NCBI GenBank assembly: GCA_020832865.1 | Contig: JAJHRJ010000020.1 | Span: forward strand, 1-7,061 | Reading direction: 5' to 3' | Source: Desulfurococcaceae archaeon | GTDB taxonomy: Archaea > Thermoproteota > Thermoprotei_A > Sulfolobales > Desulfurococcaceae | Length of the DNA: 7,061 nucleotides | The notes under the pieces: model-generated | Databases searched by the model: none | What the model was told of the DNA's origin: nothing | What the model saw: the letters and a program-made list of their open reading frames with translations, nothing else | Shown here: in pieces, positions 1 to 5,813 of the stretch | Numbering within the stretch: position 1 is the first letter of the stretch | Layout: every line of letters starts with the position of its first letter | Program-made: the position numbers and the translations under genes

Positions 1-403
1 CGATAACACTCGTATTCGTGCTTACAGAGTCAATGAAGTCAAGAGCCAGTTTCTCAAGGCTATCTCTCACTCTAGAGTACAACTCTTTTGCCCGGGTGAT
101 GGGACAATAAACCCTCTTAACTGTACTCAGAGGTATAAAGGGCACTGAGATGTCAAAGAACGGTGTATAAATACGCCACTCAGTGTGCTCATACACCTCT
201 TTAGCTGTGTAGTTCTTCACTAATCTCTCGTAGAAAACACCATTTCTACTCCACGGTGTTAAGTGAGATGTGGGCTTATACTTCACGTAACCTATGAGTC
301 CACTTTGAAAATGCATATTACCGGTAACTACTCCAATTGACCCATCAGTGAGCTCAAAGTAGTAGTGGTCTAGTATTTTTTGGTGCTCTAGGTTAAAGGT
401 CAC
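1..403 (-). CDS. Predicted archaeal nucleotidyltransferase, N-terminal part (cut by window edge)
   Basis: Reading the minus strand from a GTG at 403 gives an uninterrupted frame of 134 codons to the left edge. The frame is also open a little upstream, but no ATG, GTG or TTG lies between the in-frame stop near 466 and this GTG, so the start is well determined. The visible part (FELTDGSIGVVTG, GLIGYVKYKP, VPFIPLSTVKRVYCP, then an amphipathic helix ending DFIDSVSTNTSVI) resembles the N-terminal half of the archaeal family listed as a predicted nucleotidyltransferase (COG1665 as I recall it). In that family the polymerase-beta-like G-x-TGS...SDID motif follows directly after this point, so the catalytic residues would lie just outside the window. 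The start is 2 nt beyond the stop of the nicotinate phosphoribosyltransferase, so the genes are co-transcribed. The family call is from memory and rests on the non-catalytic half; the substrate is unknown. Confidence 0.65.
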   Translation of the reverse strand, partial: MTFNLEHQKILDHYYFELTDGSIGVVTGNMHFQSGLIGYVKYKPTSHLTPWSRNGVFYERLVKNYTAKEVYEHTEWRIYTPFFDISVPFIPLSTVKRVYCPITRAKELYSRVRDSLEKLALDFIDSVSTNTSVI

Positions 404-405
404 TT

Positions 406-1581
406 CTACTCTACTCTCGGCTCTGATACCTCTCTCAGCTGTTCGAGAACGTAGTTTCTTATACTGTTAAGGTCTGGTAAGCTCTCTACTAGCTTACCGT
501 TATCAAGGTATTTTTTAAGTACAGGAGTATAGCCCTCAGGCACTTCACTGGGTTTATCGAGTAGTGTTACTATGTCATTTAATCCAGGCCTCTTCCTGTA
601 GACCTGCTTAGCCCCTGGGAGCTTACCTCTTTTAGTTAGCGGCCTCCAAGCACCATCTTCAAAGACCTCTACTATGTCAGCACTAATATCTACACTTGGA
701 GGCATAGCTATACTTGTCCCTACACCGAAGGCGTCAACGAGGTCTCTCAGCTCTACGACTTCTCTCTCATCAATACCACCGCTCACAACGATCTTGACGT
801 CTTTATAGCCGTGAATATTAAGCGTCCATCGGACCTCTTCAACTATTAAGCGCATATTGCCTCTCCTACTACTAGGAGTGTCTAGTCTTACACCGTAGAG
901 TTTATTGCCGAGTAGCTTAGCGGCCATTAAAGCCTCTTCTCTCTCATCGTACAGGGTGTCTACGAGCATTATTCTCGGCACCCCTGGCTCTATAACCTCA
1001 TCGAAAGCCTTCCAGGCTTTAACCTGGTCGCCAAATACTAGTATGAGTGCGTGAGGCATTGTACCCTGGGGTTTAAGACCCAAATACTTCCAACTAGCTA
1101 CTCCTGAAACAGCGTCTACTCCGCCGATGTAGGCAGCTCGATCCATCATTGGGGCAATAGCGGGGTGTACAGCTCTAAGACCAAAGAAGAGTAGTATCTT
1201 ATTCAATGCGAGTCTCTTTAAGCGGGCAGCTTTAGTAGCAACGCTCGAGTAGTGTCTCAGTATACCTAAGAGCGCAGTCTCGTAGACAGCGAAGTCGTCG
1301 TAATACCCCTCGATAATCATGAGGGGCTCTCCAGGCTTAAAGAGAGTGCCCTCAGGCATAGCGTATACTGTTACAGGCTTATCTCTTAGAACGTAAAGCG
1401 CCTCTTCGAGGCCGGCAAATACAGCCCACTCGTGATTTCTGGGGAGTTTAACAACGTGAAACTCCATGCGGACTCTTTTTCTAATATTCTTTGCTCTCAG
1501 TATTTCACGCGTTCTCGTAAAGTAGACATCTGTAACTACGCCGTTTAAAATATCCTCTTCACTGGCAATATAGAGCCTCAA
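406..1581 (-). CDS. Nicotinate phosphoribosyltransferase, archaeal type
   Basis: Converts nicotinate and PRPP to nicotinate mononucleotide in cytosolic NAD salvage. From the TTG at 1581 it is 391 residues, close to the Thermoplasma enzyme (about 390). Motifs: TDVYF at 17-21; [10 protein letters not shown] at 139-148; GTMPH at 173-177, whose histidine corresponds to the phosphorylated histidine of bacterial Pnc[12 protein letters not shown] at 232-242; GGID at 268-271; GVGTSIA at 286-292, phosphate-binding loops. I prefer TTG 1581 because a full AGGTGA ribosome-binding site (1592-1587) sits 5 nt before it; the alternative GTG at 1590 lies inside that site and would overlap the upstream gene by 8 nt. 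With TTG the gap to the YjbQ stop is 1 nt. The tail lacks the Cys-x-x-Cys zinc-knuckle-like pairs I recall from the Thermoplasma protein; there is no cysteine in the protein at all. Family assignment is firm; the exact start is less so. Confidence 0.93.
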   Translation of the reverse strand: MRLYIASEEDILNGVVTDVYFTRTREILRAKNIRKRVRMEFHVVKLPRNHEWAVFAGLEEALYVLRDKPVTVYAMPEGTLFKPGEPLMIIEGYYDDFAVYETALLGILRHYSSVATKAARLKRLALNKILLFFGLRAVHPAIAPMMDRAAYIGGVDAVSGVASWKYLGLKPQGTMPHALILVFGDQVKAWKAFDEVIEPGVPRIMLVDTLYDEREEALMAAKLLGNKLYGVRLDTPSSRRGNMRLIVEEVRWTLNIHGYKDVKIVVSGGIDEREVVELRDLVDAFGVGTSIAMPPSVDISADIVEVFEDGAWRPLTKRGKLPGAKQVYRKRPGLNDIVTLLDKPSEVPEGYTPVLKKYLDNGKLVESLPDLNSIRNYVLEQLREVSEPRVE

Positions 1582-1582
1582 A

Positions 1583-1999
1583 TTACTCACCTATAACTAG
1601 TACTGTGACCTCCCTCGCTGAGCGGGGTCCATCCATTTCTAAGAAGAATATGTTTTGCCAAGTCCCCCTTACAACTCTCCCATTCACCACTGGAAAAACC
1701 CGGCTTGAGCCAAATAGCGCAGAGCCTATGTGCGCGTGAGCATTATCATCGATTCTATTATGCCTCCACTTTGAGCTCCCAGGCTCAGTGAACTCCTTAA
1801 CTTTCTCCAATATGTCCTCTAGTAAACCGGGCTCGTGCTCATTAACAATAATACTGGCAGTAGCGTGAGGTGCGTAGACTACTACTATACCATTACGGAT
1901 ACTTGACCTCTTTACGGTATTCTCAACATCGCCTGTTATATCTAGGAGTTGAAATTTACTAGTAGTGTTTAGTTTAAGCACTTCGTAGTATACTTTCAC
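1583..1999 (-). CDS. YjbQ / UPF0047 family protein (secondary thiamine-phosphate synthase type)
   Basis: A 138-residue protein, the usual length for this small, compact trimeric family found in all domains of life. Family landmarks are present: PHATASI at 44-50, [11 protein letters not shown] at 53-63, [14 protein letters not shown] at 86-99, GTWQ at 112-115 and EMDGPR at 121-126. The histidines at 45, 88 and 90 are candidate metal ligands. A weak thiamine-phosphate synthase activity has been reported for bacterial members; the main cellular role is unsettled. The GTG at 1999 is the first start after an in-frame stop (TGA at 2011-2009), and a full GAGGTGA lies 9 nt upstream, a longer spacer than for other genes here. 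It is the first gene of the minus-strand operon with nicotinate phosphoribosyltransferase, so a role in cofactor metabolism is a reasonable inference only. A divergent promoter lies upstream. Confidence 0.9.
   Translation of the reverse strand: MKVYYEVLKLNTTSKFQLLDITGDVENTVKRSSIRNGIVVVYAPHATASIIVNEHEPGLLEDILEKVKEFTEPGSSKWRHNRIDDNAHAHIGSALFGSSRVFPVVNGRVVRGTWQNIFFLEMDGPRSAREVTVLVIGE
1587..1592 (-). promoter_or_regulatory. Ribosome-binding site deciding the phosphoribosyltransferase start
   Basis: AGGTGA read on the minus strand, with its final A at position -6 from the TTG at 1581. It has the same register as the sites before Hsp20 and the phosphodiesterase. It overlaps the alternative GTG start at 1590 and the end of the YjbQ gene, which favours TTG and implies translation follows closely on the upstream gene. 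Confidence 0.65.
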
Positions 2000-2008
2000 C
2001 GCGATAAG

Positions 2009-2015
2009 TCACCTC
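2009..2015 (-). promoter_or_regulatory. Ribosome-binding site of the YjbQ-family gene
   Basis: A complete GAGGTGA on the minus strand, 9 nt before the GTG at 1999. No start codon exists at the 5-nt spacing used by other genes in the window, and the site's own TGA closes the frame, so the GTG is the only sensible start. Confidence 0.7.
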
Positions 2016-2037
2016 TATTACCATGAAAAGTAGAAAT

Positions 2038-2056
2038 GCGTATTTTAAGGATTAAC
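2038..2056. promoter_or_regulatory. Shared divergent promoter element (TATA-like on both strands)
   Basis: The 93-nt gap between two divergent genes contains the AT-rich core TATTTTAAGGATTAA at 2041-2055. On the plus strand TATTTTAA is a plausible archaeal TATA box: a start about 25 nt downstream, near 2070, would leave a leader of about 20 nt before the Hsp20 GTG at 2093. On the minus strand the same bases read CCTTAAAATA; a start near 2020 would leave a similar leader before the GTG at 1999. Two TTAA tetramers at 2045-2048 and 2052-2055 form a small inverted repeat that could be an operator. No recognised heat-shock regulator site is visible. A second minus-strand candidate is CTATTTTA around 2065-2058. 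Confidence 0.5.
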
Positions 2057-2080
2057 TAAAATAGAGAGTTATAGACAGTA

Positions 2081-2086
2081 GAGGTG
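2081..2086 (+). promoter_or_regulatory. Ribosome-binding site deciding the Hsp20 start
   Basis: GAGGTG with a 6-nt spacer to the GTG at 2093. It contains the alternative upstream GTG (2084), so that codon is more likely part of the binding site than the start. Confidence 0.7.
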
Positions 2087-2092
2087 TGTCTT

Positions 2093-2659
2093 GTGAGCGA
2101 TGAGTGGTGGAGGCGTAGAAGAAGAATCTGGGATGAGTTCCCCGGCTTCGAGGAAATAAACAAAATGTTCGAGGAAATGGAGAGGTTTATTAGGGAGTTA
2201 ATGAGAAAAATGGAGGCATTTACACCAGAGGATTTAAGAGACATGACTAAAGAGCTAGAGAGGAGAGGTGCTAAGACATATGTTTACGGCTTCAGCATAA
2301 CTATAGGTCCCGATGGAAGACCAATTATAAGGGAATTCGGTAATGTTCCTAGGAGAAGAGGAGAGAGAGCGGCTATTATAGAGGAGCGTGAGCCCCTAGT
2401 AGATGTCTTCGAGAGAGGCGATGAAGTAGTAATTGTAGCAGAAATGCCGGGAGTAGAGAAAGAAAAGATAAATGTGAAAGTAACTGAAGATGGTAGAACA
2501 CTCATAATTAGCGGTACTGATACCGATAGGAGATACTATAAGGAAGTAGATTTACCAGCGAGAGTAGACCCCTCCTCAGTTAAAACTACATACAAGAACG
2601 GTGTCTTAGAAGTAAGACTGAAGAAATCTGAGAAGGGGGCTATAGGGATAAAAGTGTAA
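2093..2659 (+). CDS. Small heat-shock protein, Hsp20 / alpha-crystallin family
   Basis: ATP-independent cytosolic holdase chaperone that forms large oligomers and binds unfolding proteins. From the GTG at 2093 it is 188 residues. The N-terminal arm (1-99) starts with a tryptophan/arginine cluster (WWRRRRR at 5-11) and a charged helix rich in Met and Glu (about 20-40), then a YVYGFSITIGPDGRP strand pair typical of archaeal members. The alpha-crystallin domain covers about 100-180, with AEMPGVEKEKI near 116-126 and the conserved NGVLEV at 169-174. The C-terminal I-x-I anchor is IGI at 184-186, only two residues from the end, so the tail is very short. A GAGGTG site supports this start over the GTG at 2084. 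It is the first gene of the plus-strand cluster, divergent from the YjbQ operon across a shared promoter. The link to the downstream phosphodiesterase is positional. Confidence 0.95.
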   Translation: MSDEWWRRRRRIWDEFPGFEEINKMFEEMERFIRELMRKMEAFTPEDLRDMTKELERRGAKTYVYGFSITIGPDGRPIIREFGNVPRRRGERAAIIEEREPLVDVFERGDEVVIVAEMPGVEKEKINVKVTEDGRTLIISGTDTDRRYYKEVDLPARVDPSSVKTTYKNGVLEVRLKKSEKGAIGIKV

Positions 2660-2680
2660 TCTCAAGTAGAAAAGCCTTTT

Positions 2681-2687
2681 GAGGACA
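2681..2687 (+). promoter_or_regulatory. Ribosome-binding site of the phosphodiesterase gene
   Basis: GAGGACA matches GAGGTGA at five of seven positions, in the same register (last A at -6) before the TTG at 2693. No ATG, GTG or TTG lies in frame between the Hsp20 stop and this TTG, so the start is firm. Confidence 0.6.
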
Positions 2688-2692
2688 CCTAC

Positions 2693-3208
2693 TTGCTTAC
2701 TGGTGTAATTAGCGATAGTCATGACAACTTAGAGCTATTGAAAAAGGCTCTTAGAGAACTAATGTCTCATAGGGTTCAACTAGTATTTCACTTAGGGGAC
2801 TTCATTAGCCCGTTTACAGTTAAATTAATGAAGGAGCTACTTGGAGACATCCCAGTTATAGGGGTTAAGGGAAACAATGACGGAGACATCTACCAGTTAC
2901 TAAAACTCTTTACACAGTATAATTGGGCTCTCAGAGTAGAGCCATCAATAGTTAATGTAGGAGAGAGGAAAATTCTCCTAGTTCACGGCTACGGCAGTGT
3001 AGAGGAGACGACTAAGCTCGTTGACGCGTGGACTAATAGCCTCGACGTGGATGTTGTTCTCTATGGTCACACTCACAGAGTAGACTTAAGAAGAGTAGGG
3101 GGAAAGCTTATTCTAAATCCAGGCGAGATCTGTGGCTACTTAACTAGTAAATCCTCATATGCGGTTTTAGACCTTAAAAACCTCGAGGCCGACGTATATA
3201 TACTTTAG
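2693..3208 (+). CDS. MJ0936/YfcE-type metallophosphodiesterase
   Basis: A 171-residue protein, the usual size of this small calcineurin-like phosphoesterase family (MJ0936 is about 166). All metal-site motifs are visible: D-x-H at 8-10 (SDSHDN), GD at 35-36 (HLGDF), GNND at 60-63, VHGYG at 97-101 and GHTH at 125-128, followed by the family's LNPGE at 141-145. It should therefore bind two divalent metals and hydrolyse a phosphodiester; MJ0936 acts on model phosphodiesters and its natural substrate is not established. The TTG start is the only candidate after the Hsp20 stop. The gene is 33 nt downstream of Hsp20 and 33 nt upstream of uridine phosphorylase, so co-transcription with both is likely. 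A role in nucleotide turnover feeding the nucleoside genes downstream is inference. Confidence 0.92.
   Translation: MLTGVISDSHDNLELLKKALRELMSHRVQLVFHLGDFISPFTVKLMKELLGDIPVIGVKGNNDGDIYQLLKLFTQYNWALRVEPSIVNVGERKILLVHGYGSVEETTKLVDAWTNSLDVDVVLYGHTHRVDLRRVGGKLILNPGEICGYLTSKSSYAVLDLKNLEADVYIL
3195..3202 (+). promoter_or_regulatory. Possible internal TATA box for the nucleoside-utilisation genes
   Basis: TATATATA overlaps the last codons of the phosphodiesterase gene, about 40 nt before the TTG of uridine phosphorylase. A transcript starting near 3224 would have a leader of about 18 nt containing AGGGGGT. This could give the three downstream genes a promoter independent of Hsp20. The bases also encode Tyr-Ile, so it may be chance. 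Confidence 0.3.
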
Positions 3209-3241
3209 AGTACATGGCTATAAGCACACAGGGGGTTTTTA

Positions 3242-4084
3242 TTGTCCTCGTTCTCAGCTAGGCGAGCTGAACTGGGCGAGGGCCTACAGTACCACTTAAT
3301 GATCAAGAGAGGAGATGTGAGCCGCTATGTCCTCTTACCAGGAGACCCTGAGAGAGTCCCCATTATAGCAAAGCACTGGGATAAAGCGTGGCATGTTGCT
3401 ACACACAGAGAGTTCGTGACTTATAGTGGATACTATAAGGGTGTCTTTATATCCGCGACTAGTACAGGTATTGGTGCACCATCCACAGCAATAGCTGTAG
3501 AGGAGCTTGCTAGGTGTGGTGCTGATACATTTATAAGAGTTGGCACTACTGGTGCGCTGAGAAGAGACATTAAAGTGGGGGACATAGTGATCTCTACTGG
3601 TGCCGTGAGACTTGAGGGCACTAGTAGACACTACGCAATACCAGAATACCCAGCGGTAGCGAGCTTTGAGGTTATACTCGCACTGATTGAGGCAGCGGAG
3701 TCTCTCGGTGTTAACTATCACGTGGGGTTAACAGCTAGCAGTGATAGCTTCTATGTTGGACAAGAGAGGCCTGGTTTTAGAGACTATTTACCCCCGTTTC
3801 AGAGAGGCCTAATTGAGTACTTAAAGAGCATGAACGTGTTAAACTTCGAGATGGAGGCGTCTGTTATATTCGTCTTGTCTAATATCTATGGGCTTCGAGC
3901 AGGAGCTGTTTGCGCAGCGATAGCTAATAGAGAGACAGATGAATTTAAGCCGGGTGCAGGGCTAGAGGACACTATTAGAGTCGCTAATGAGGCTATTAAA
4001 GTTCTCAGTGAGTGGGATAGCGAGAAGGAGAGGCGTGGTAAGAAGAACATCACTGTGGACATAGTTAAGTCTACTAAGAGGTGA
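3242..4084 (+). CDS. udp: Uridine phosphorylase (NP-I family)
   Basis: Phosphorolyses uridine to uracil and ribose-1-phosphate in the cytosol; NP-I enzymes usually form hexamers. The 280 residues align along their length with my memory of E. coli Udp. LPGDPERV at 32-39 carries the phosphate-binding Gly and Arg; THREF at 54-58 and RVGTTG at 99-104 supply phosphate-contacting arginines and threonine; H18 matches the histidine donated by the neighbouring subunit. TASSDSFYVGQERP at 154-167 contains the Gln-x-Arg pair (Q164, R166) that recognises uracil and separates this enzyme from purine phosphorylases; FEMEAS at 202-207 binds ribose. The TTG at 3242 is the only start after an in-frame stop at 3221-3223, with AGGGGGT upstream. 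The charged C-terminal tail (about 258-280) extends past the core. The stop overlaps the start of the PfkB kinase by 4 nt. Confidence 0.95.
   Translation: MSSFSARRAELGEGLQYHLMIKRGDVSRYVLLPGDPERVPIIAKHWDKAWHVATHREFVTYSGYYKGVFISATSTGIGAPSTAIAVEELARCGADTFIRVGTTGALRRDIKVGDIVISTGAVRLEGTSRHYAIPEYPAVASFEVILALIEAAESLGVNYHVGLTASSDSFYVGQERPGFRDYLPPFQRGLIEYLKSMNVLNFEMEASVIFVLSNIYGLRAGAVCAAIANRETDEFKPGAGLEDTIRVANEAIKVLSEWDSEKERRGKKNITVDIVKSTKR
4078..4084 (+). promoter_or_regulatory. Full ribosome-binding site overlapping the kinase GTG
   Basis: A complete GAGGTGA that contains both the uridine phosphorylase stop (TGA 4082-4084) and the annotated GTG start of the kinase. Its last A sits at -6 relative to an in-frame ATA at 4090, the register used for other starts here. 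Whether the GTG or the ATA is the first codon cannot be decided from sequence. Confidence 0.5.
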
Positions 4085-5034
4085 ACAGGATAACATATAT
4101 TCACGTAGCGATCGGTAACTTAAACATTGATATAGCCGTCTTCACGGAGACTCTACCACAAACAGGAGCAACTATTTTAGCTCGTGATCTCCAGATACGT
4201 CCTGGAGGAGCAGCACTAAACTACGCTGTGACAGTTGCCCAGTATGGTCACAGCGCAATTATTATCGCTAAGGCCTCTACACATGATATTACTCGCACCG
4301 TGCTTGAGGAGGTAAAGCAGTATGGTGTTAAAACAGAGTATGTAAAGCTAGTTGAGGGTCCTCCTGGAGTAGTCTTAGTAATAGTTGATAAGAGTGGTGA
4401 GAGAACAATGATCAAGTATCCTGGCGTAAACGAGGAGCTATGCCTCAGCGACTTAGATAGCAGTGTGCTTAGAAGTGCTCACGTTGTTCACGTAGCCAGT
4501 GTTAAGCCTAGTGTAGCTGTAGGCTTCTTAGAACTAGCTAGTAGAGAGGGTATTGTAACTACACTAGATCCCGGAGGTTACACTGAAGAGTGGAGTATTG
4601 AGGGGCTTCTCAAAGCACTGAGAAGCATTCACACATTATTCCTTAACGAGCAAAGCCTCTGTACTCACTTTAAAGGCCTAGATGCGAGTAGAATGTTTAA
4701 GCACGGCTTAAGTGTCCTCGTAGTTAAGCGTGGTAGTAGAGGTGCAGTAGTACTTACACAGGGAGCGTGCTATAGTGGCTACGCGGAGCCTATTAAGAGG
4801 CCAGTAGACACGACTGGTGCTGGTGACGCTTTTGATGCACTATTTAATGCTAAGTACCTTGAGACTAAGGATCCTGGTCACTCACTAGTATACGGGCTAG
4901 CAGCAGGTGCGTTAAAAACAGGGTTTAGGGGTAGCTTTATGCAATGGAATTCTAAGCTCTTTAAGCTTCAATTAGAGAAAGTGATCGTTGAGAGAGTAAA
5001 TTGTGGCGAGGTAGTATTCTGCGCAGAGAAGTGA
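4081..5034 (+). CDS. PfkB-family carbohydrate/nucleoside kinase, candidate ribose-1-phosphate kinase
   Basis: A 317-residue cytosolic kinase of the ribokinase/PfkB fold. Signature 1 is PGGAALN at 41-47 after the GNLNIDI strand at 12-18. LNE at 188-190 and VVKRGSRGA at 214-222 fit the nucleotide-binding half. Signature 2 is DTTGAGDAFDA at 243-253, with D249 as the catalytic base and the GAG anion hole. These residues fix the fold and activity class but not the sugar. The start overlaps the uridine phosphorylase stop (GTGA), implying coupled translation, so the likely substrate is the ribose-1-phosphate that enzyme releases, as in the archaeal pentose bisphosphate pathway; ribokinase or uridine/cytidine kinase are alternatives. 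The N-terminal extension before the first strand is short. The C-terminus ends in NCGEVVFCAEK, with two cysteines, and overlaps the next gene. Confidence 0.9.
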   Translation: MNRITYIHVAIGNLNIDIAVFTETLPQTGATILARDLQIRPGGAALNYAVTVAQYGHSAIIIAKASTHDITRTVLEEVKQYGVKTEYVKLVEGPPGVVLVIVDKSGERTMIKYPGVNEELCLSDLDSSVLRSAHVVHVASVKPSVAVGFLELASREGIVTTLDPGGYTEEWSIEGLLKALRSIHTLFLNEQSLCTHFKGLDASRMFKHGLSVLVVKRGSRGAVVLTQGACYSGYAEPIKRPVDTTGAGDAFDALFNAKYLETKDPGHSLVYGLAAGALKTGFRGSFMQWNSKLFKLQLEKVIVERVNCGEVVFCAEK

Positions 5035-5813
5035 AAACACTACTAGAACTACTATTAACTAGTCAACTAGAAGACGTTGAAATAACTATAGATGACCAGG
5101 TAGTTAAAGTTAAATCTAGGAGAAGAGAAGCGGAGATTTCAGTAAATAGGAATACACTTATTCACGTATCAACCTTTCTCTTTTATTTACATGAGCTCAC
5201 AGGCAGTATTTTTCACAAGTACTTAGCTTCTACAAGGAGGCTTAAGGAGCTTAGATCATACTTCAATGTAAAAGTAGACGTATATATAGTTGACTGTGAT
5301 GAAGACACTAGAGTACTTATTAATCTAATTGAGGTGCTACTAAGAGACTTTAAGTACACTCTTGAAAAAGCAGTTAACGTAGCTGCTCTCTTAGTAATGA
5401 TTAGTAGAGAGGCTAGAGTTGTAAAGAGACTACAAACACAGAGTGTGCGAGAAGATAGTTACCTAGAGTATCAGGAGTCATTAAGCAGAGTAGCGAGTTG
5501 TCTAAGACAACTAGAAGTAGAAGTTCAAAGTAGTGATGAAGTAGTTAAACTACTCGACTTGGCTAATAGAACTCAAATTAGTGAGGAGTTTAGTAGGCGT
5601 GTAATTGAGAGCTTCCTAGTTGAGGAGGGATTTACAGGAGTATACTATGCTAGTAGAGTACTAGGTAAGTGTTCCCCCACTATAGCTAGCACTGTAAGTG
5701 ATCTCTATAGTAGTGTTCTCTCTCAGAGTGGTGTTTTCGTGCTGGCTCCTAGCATTATGAGGGCTTTACTTAGAGAAATTGTACCTAGAGAAGAGCTCAT
5801 TGAGCTACCCTAG
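5031..5813 (+). CDS. Unrecognised protein of 260 residues, coupled to the kinase gene
   Basis: I do not recognise this protein. From the GTG at 5031, which overlaps the kinase stop as GTGA, it has 260 residues. Earlier in-frame candidates are TTG 5001 (270 residues) and a CTG at 5019, the latter 5 nt after GAGGTA. There is no signal peptide or membrane segment. Residues 1-40 predict a helix then two beta strands (VEITI, VVKVK, EAEISV); 41-75 are hydrophobic/helical; 82-95 contain a strand and an acidic patch (VYIVDCDEDTR); 96-200 look mostly helical with charged, coiled-coil-like stretches; 200-260 are helical and serine-rich. Cysteines lie at 89, 147 and 214. No catalytic motif is evident. 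Codon choice resembles its neighbours but CTAG is unusually common. Position suggests a part in nucleoside use or a partner for the kinase, but that is only inference. The 3' end overlaps the convergent PUA gene by 9 nt. Confidence 0.75.
   Translation: MKTLLELLLTSQLEDVEITIDDQVVKVKSRRREAEISVNRNTLIHVSTFLFYLHELTGSIFHKYLASTRRLKELRSYFNVKVDVYIVDCDEDTRVLINLIEVLLRDFKYTLEKAVNVAALLVMISREARVVKRLQTQSVREDSYLEYQESLSRVASCLRQLEVEVQSSDEVVKLLDLANRTQISEEFSRRVIESFLVEEGFTGVYYASRVLGKCSPTIASTVSDLYSSVLSQSGVFVLAPSIMRALLREIVPREELIELP

Noticed and set aside
730..775. TGATGA followed by CTGA on the minus strand, like half of a C/D box guide RNA
   Set aside because: The second pair of boxes and terminal stem are missing, and the bases encode the conserved [13 protein letters not shown] stretch of the phosphoribosyltransferase.
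2284..2505. Minus-strand open frame across Hsp20
   Set aside because: Antisense to the conserved alpha-crystallin domain, with a serine/threonine/proline-rich product and no ribosome-binding site seen.
2661..2683. Inverted repeats CTCAA...TTGAG and AAAAG-C-CTTTT between Hsp20 and the phosphodiesterase, possibly a hairpin or terminator
   Set aside because: The inner repeat has a one-base loop and cannot fold as a hairpin; the outer stem is only 5 bp with a 13-nt loop. There is no long T run. It is too weak to call.
3231..3241. GGGGGTTTTTA before uridine phosphorylase as a T-tract terminator
   Set aside because: Only five T residues, directly adjoining the start codon and downstream of a plausible ribosome-binding site; more likely leader sequence.
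3335..3721. A 128-codon open frame on the minus strand inside uridine phosphorylase
   Set aside because: It lies wholly within a gene with full family conservation, and its product is low in recognisable motifs and rich in Cys, Ser and Tyr, as expected from an antisense shadow.
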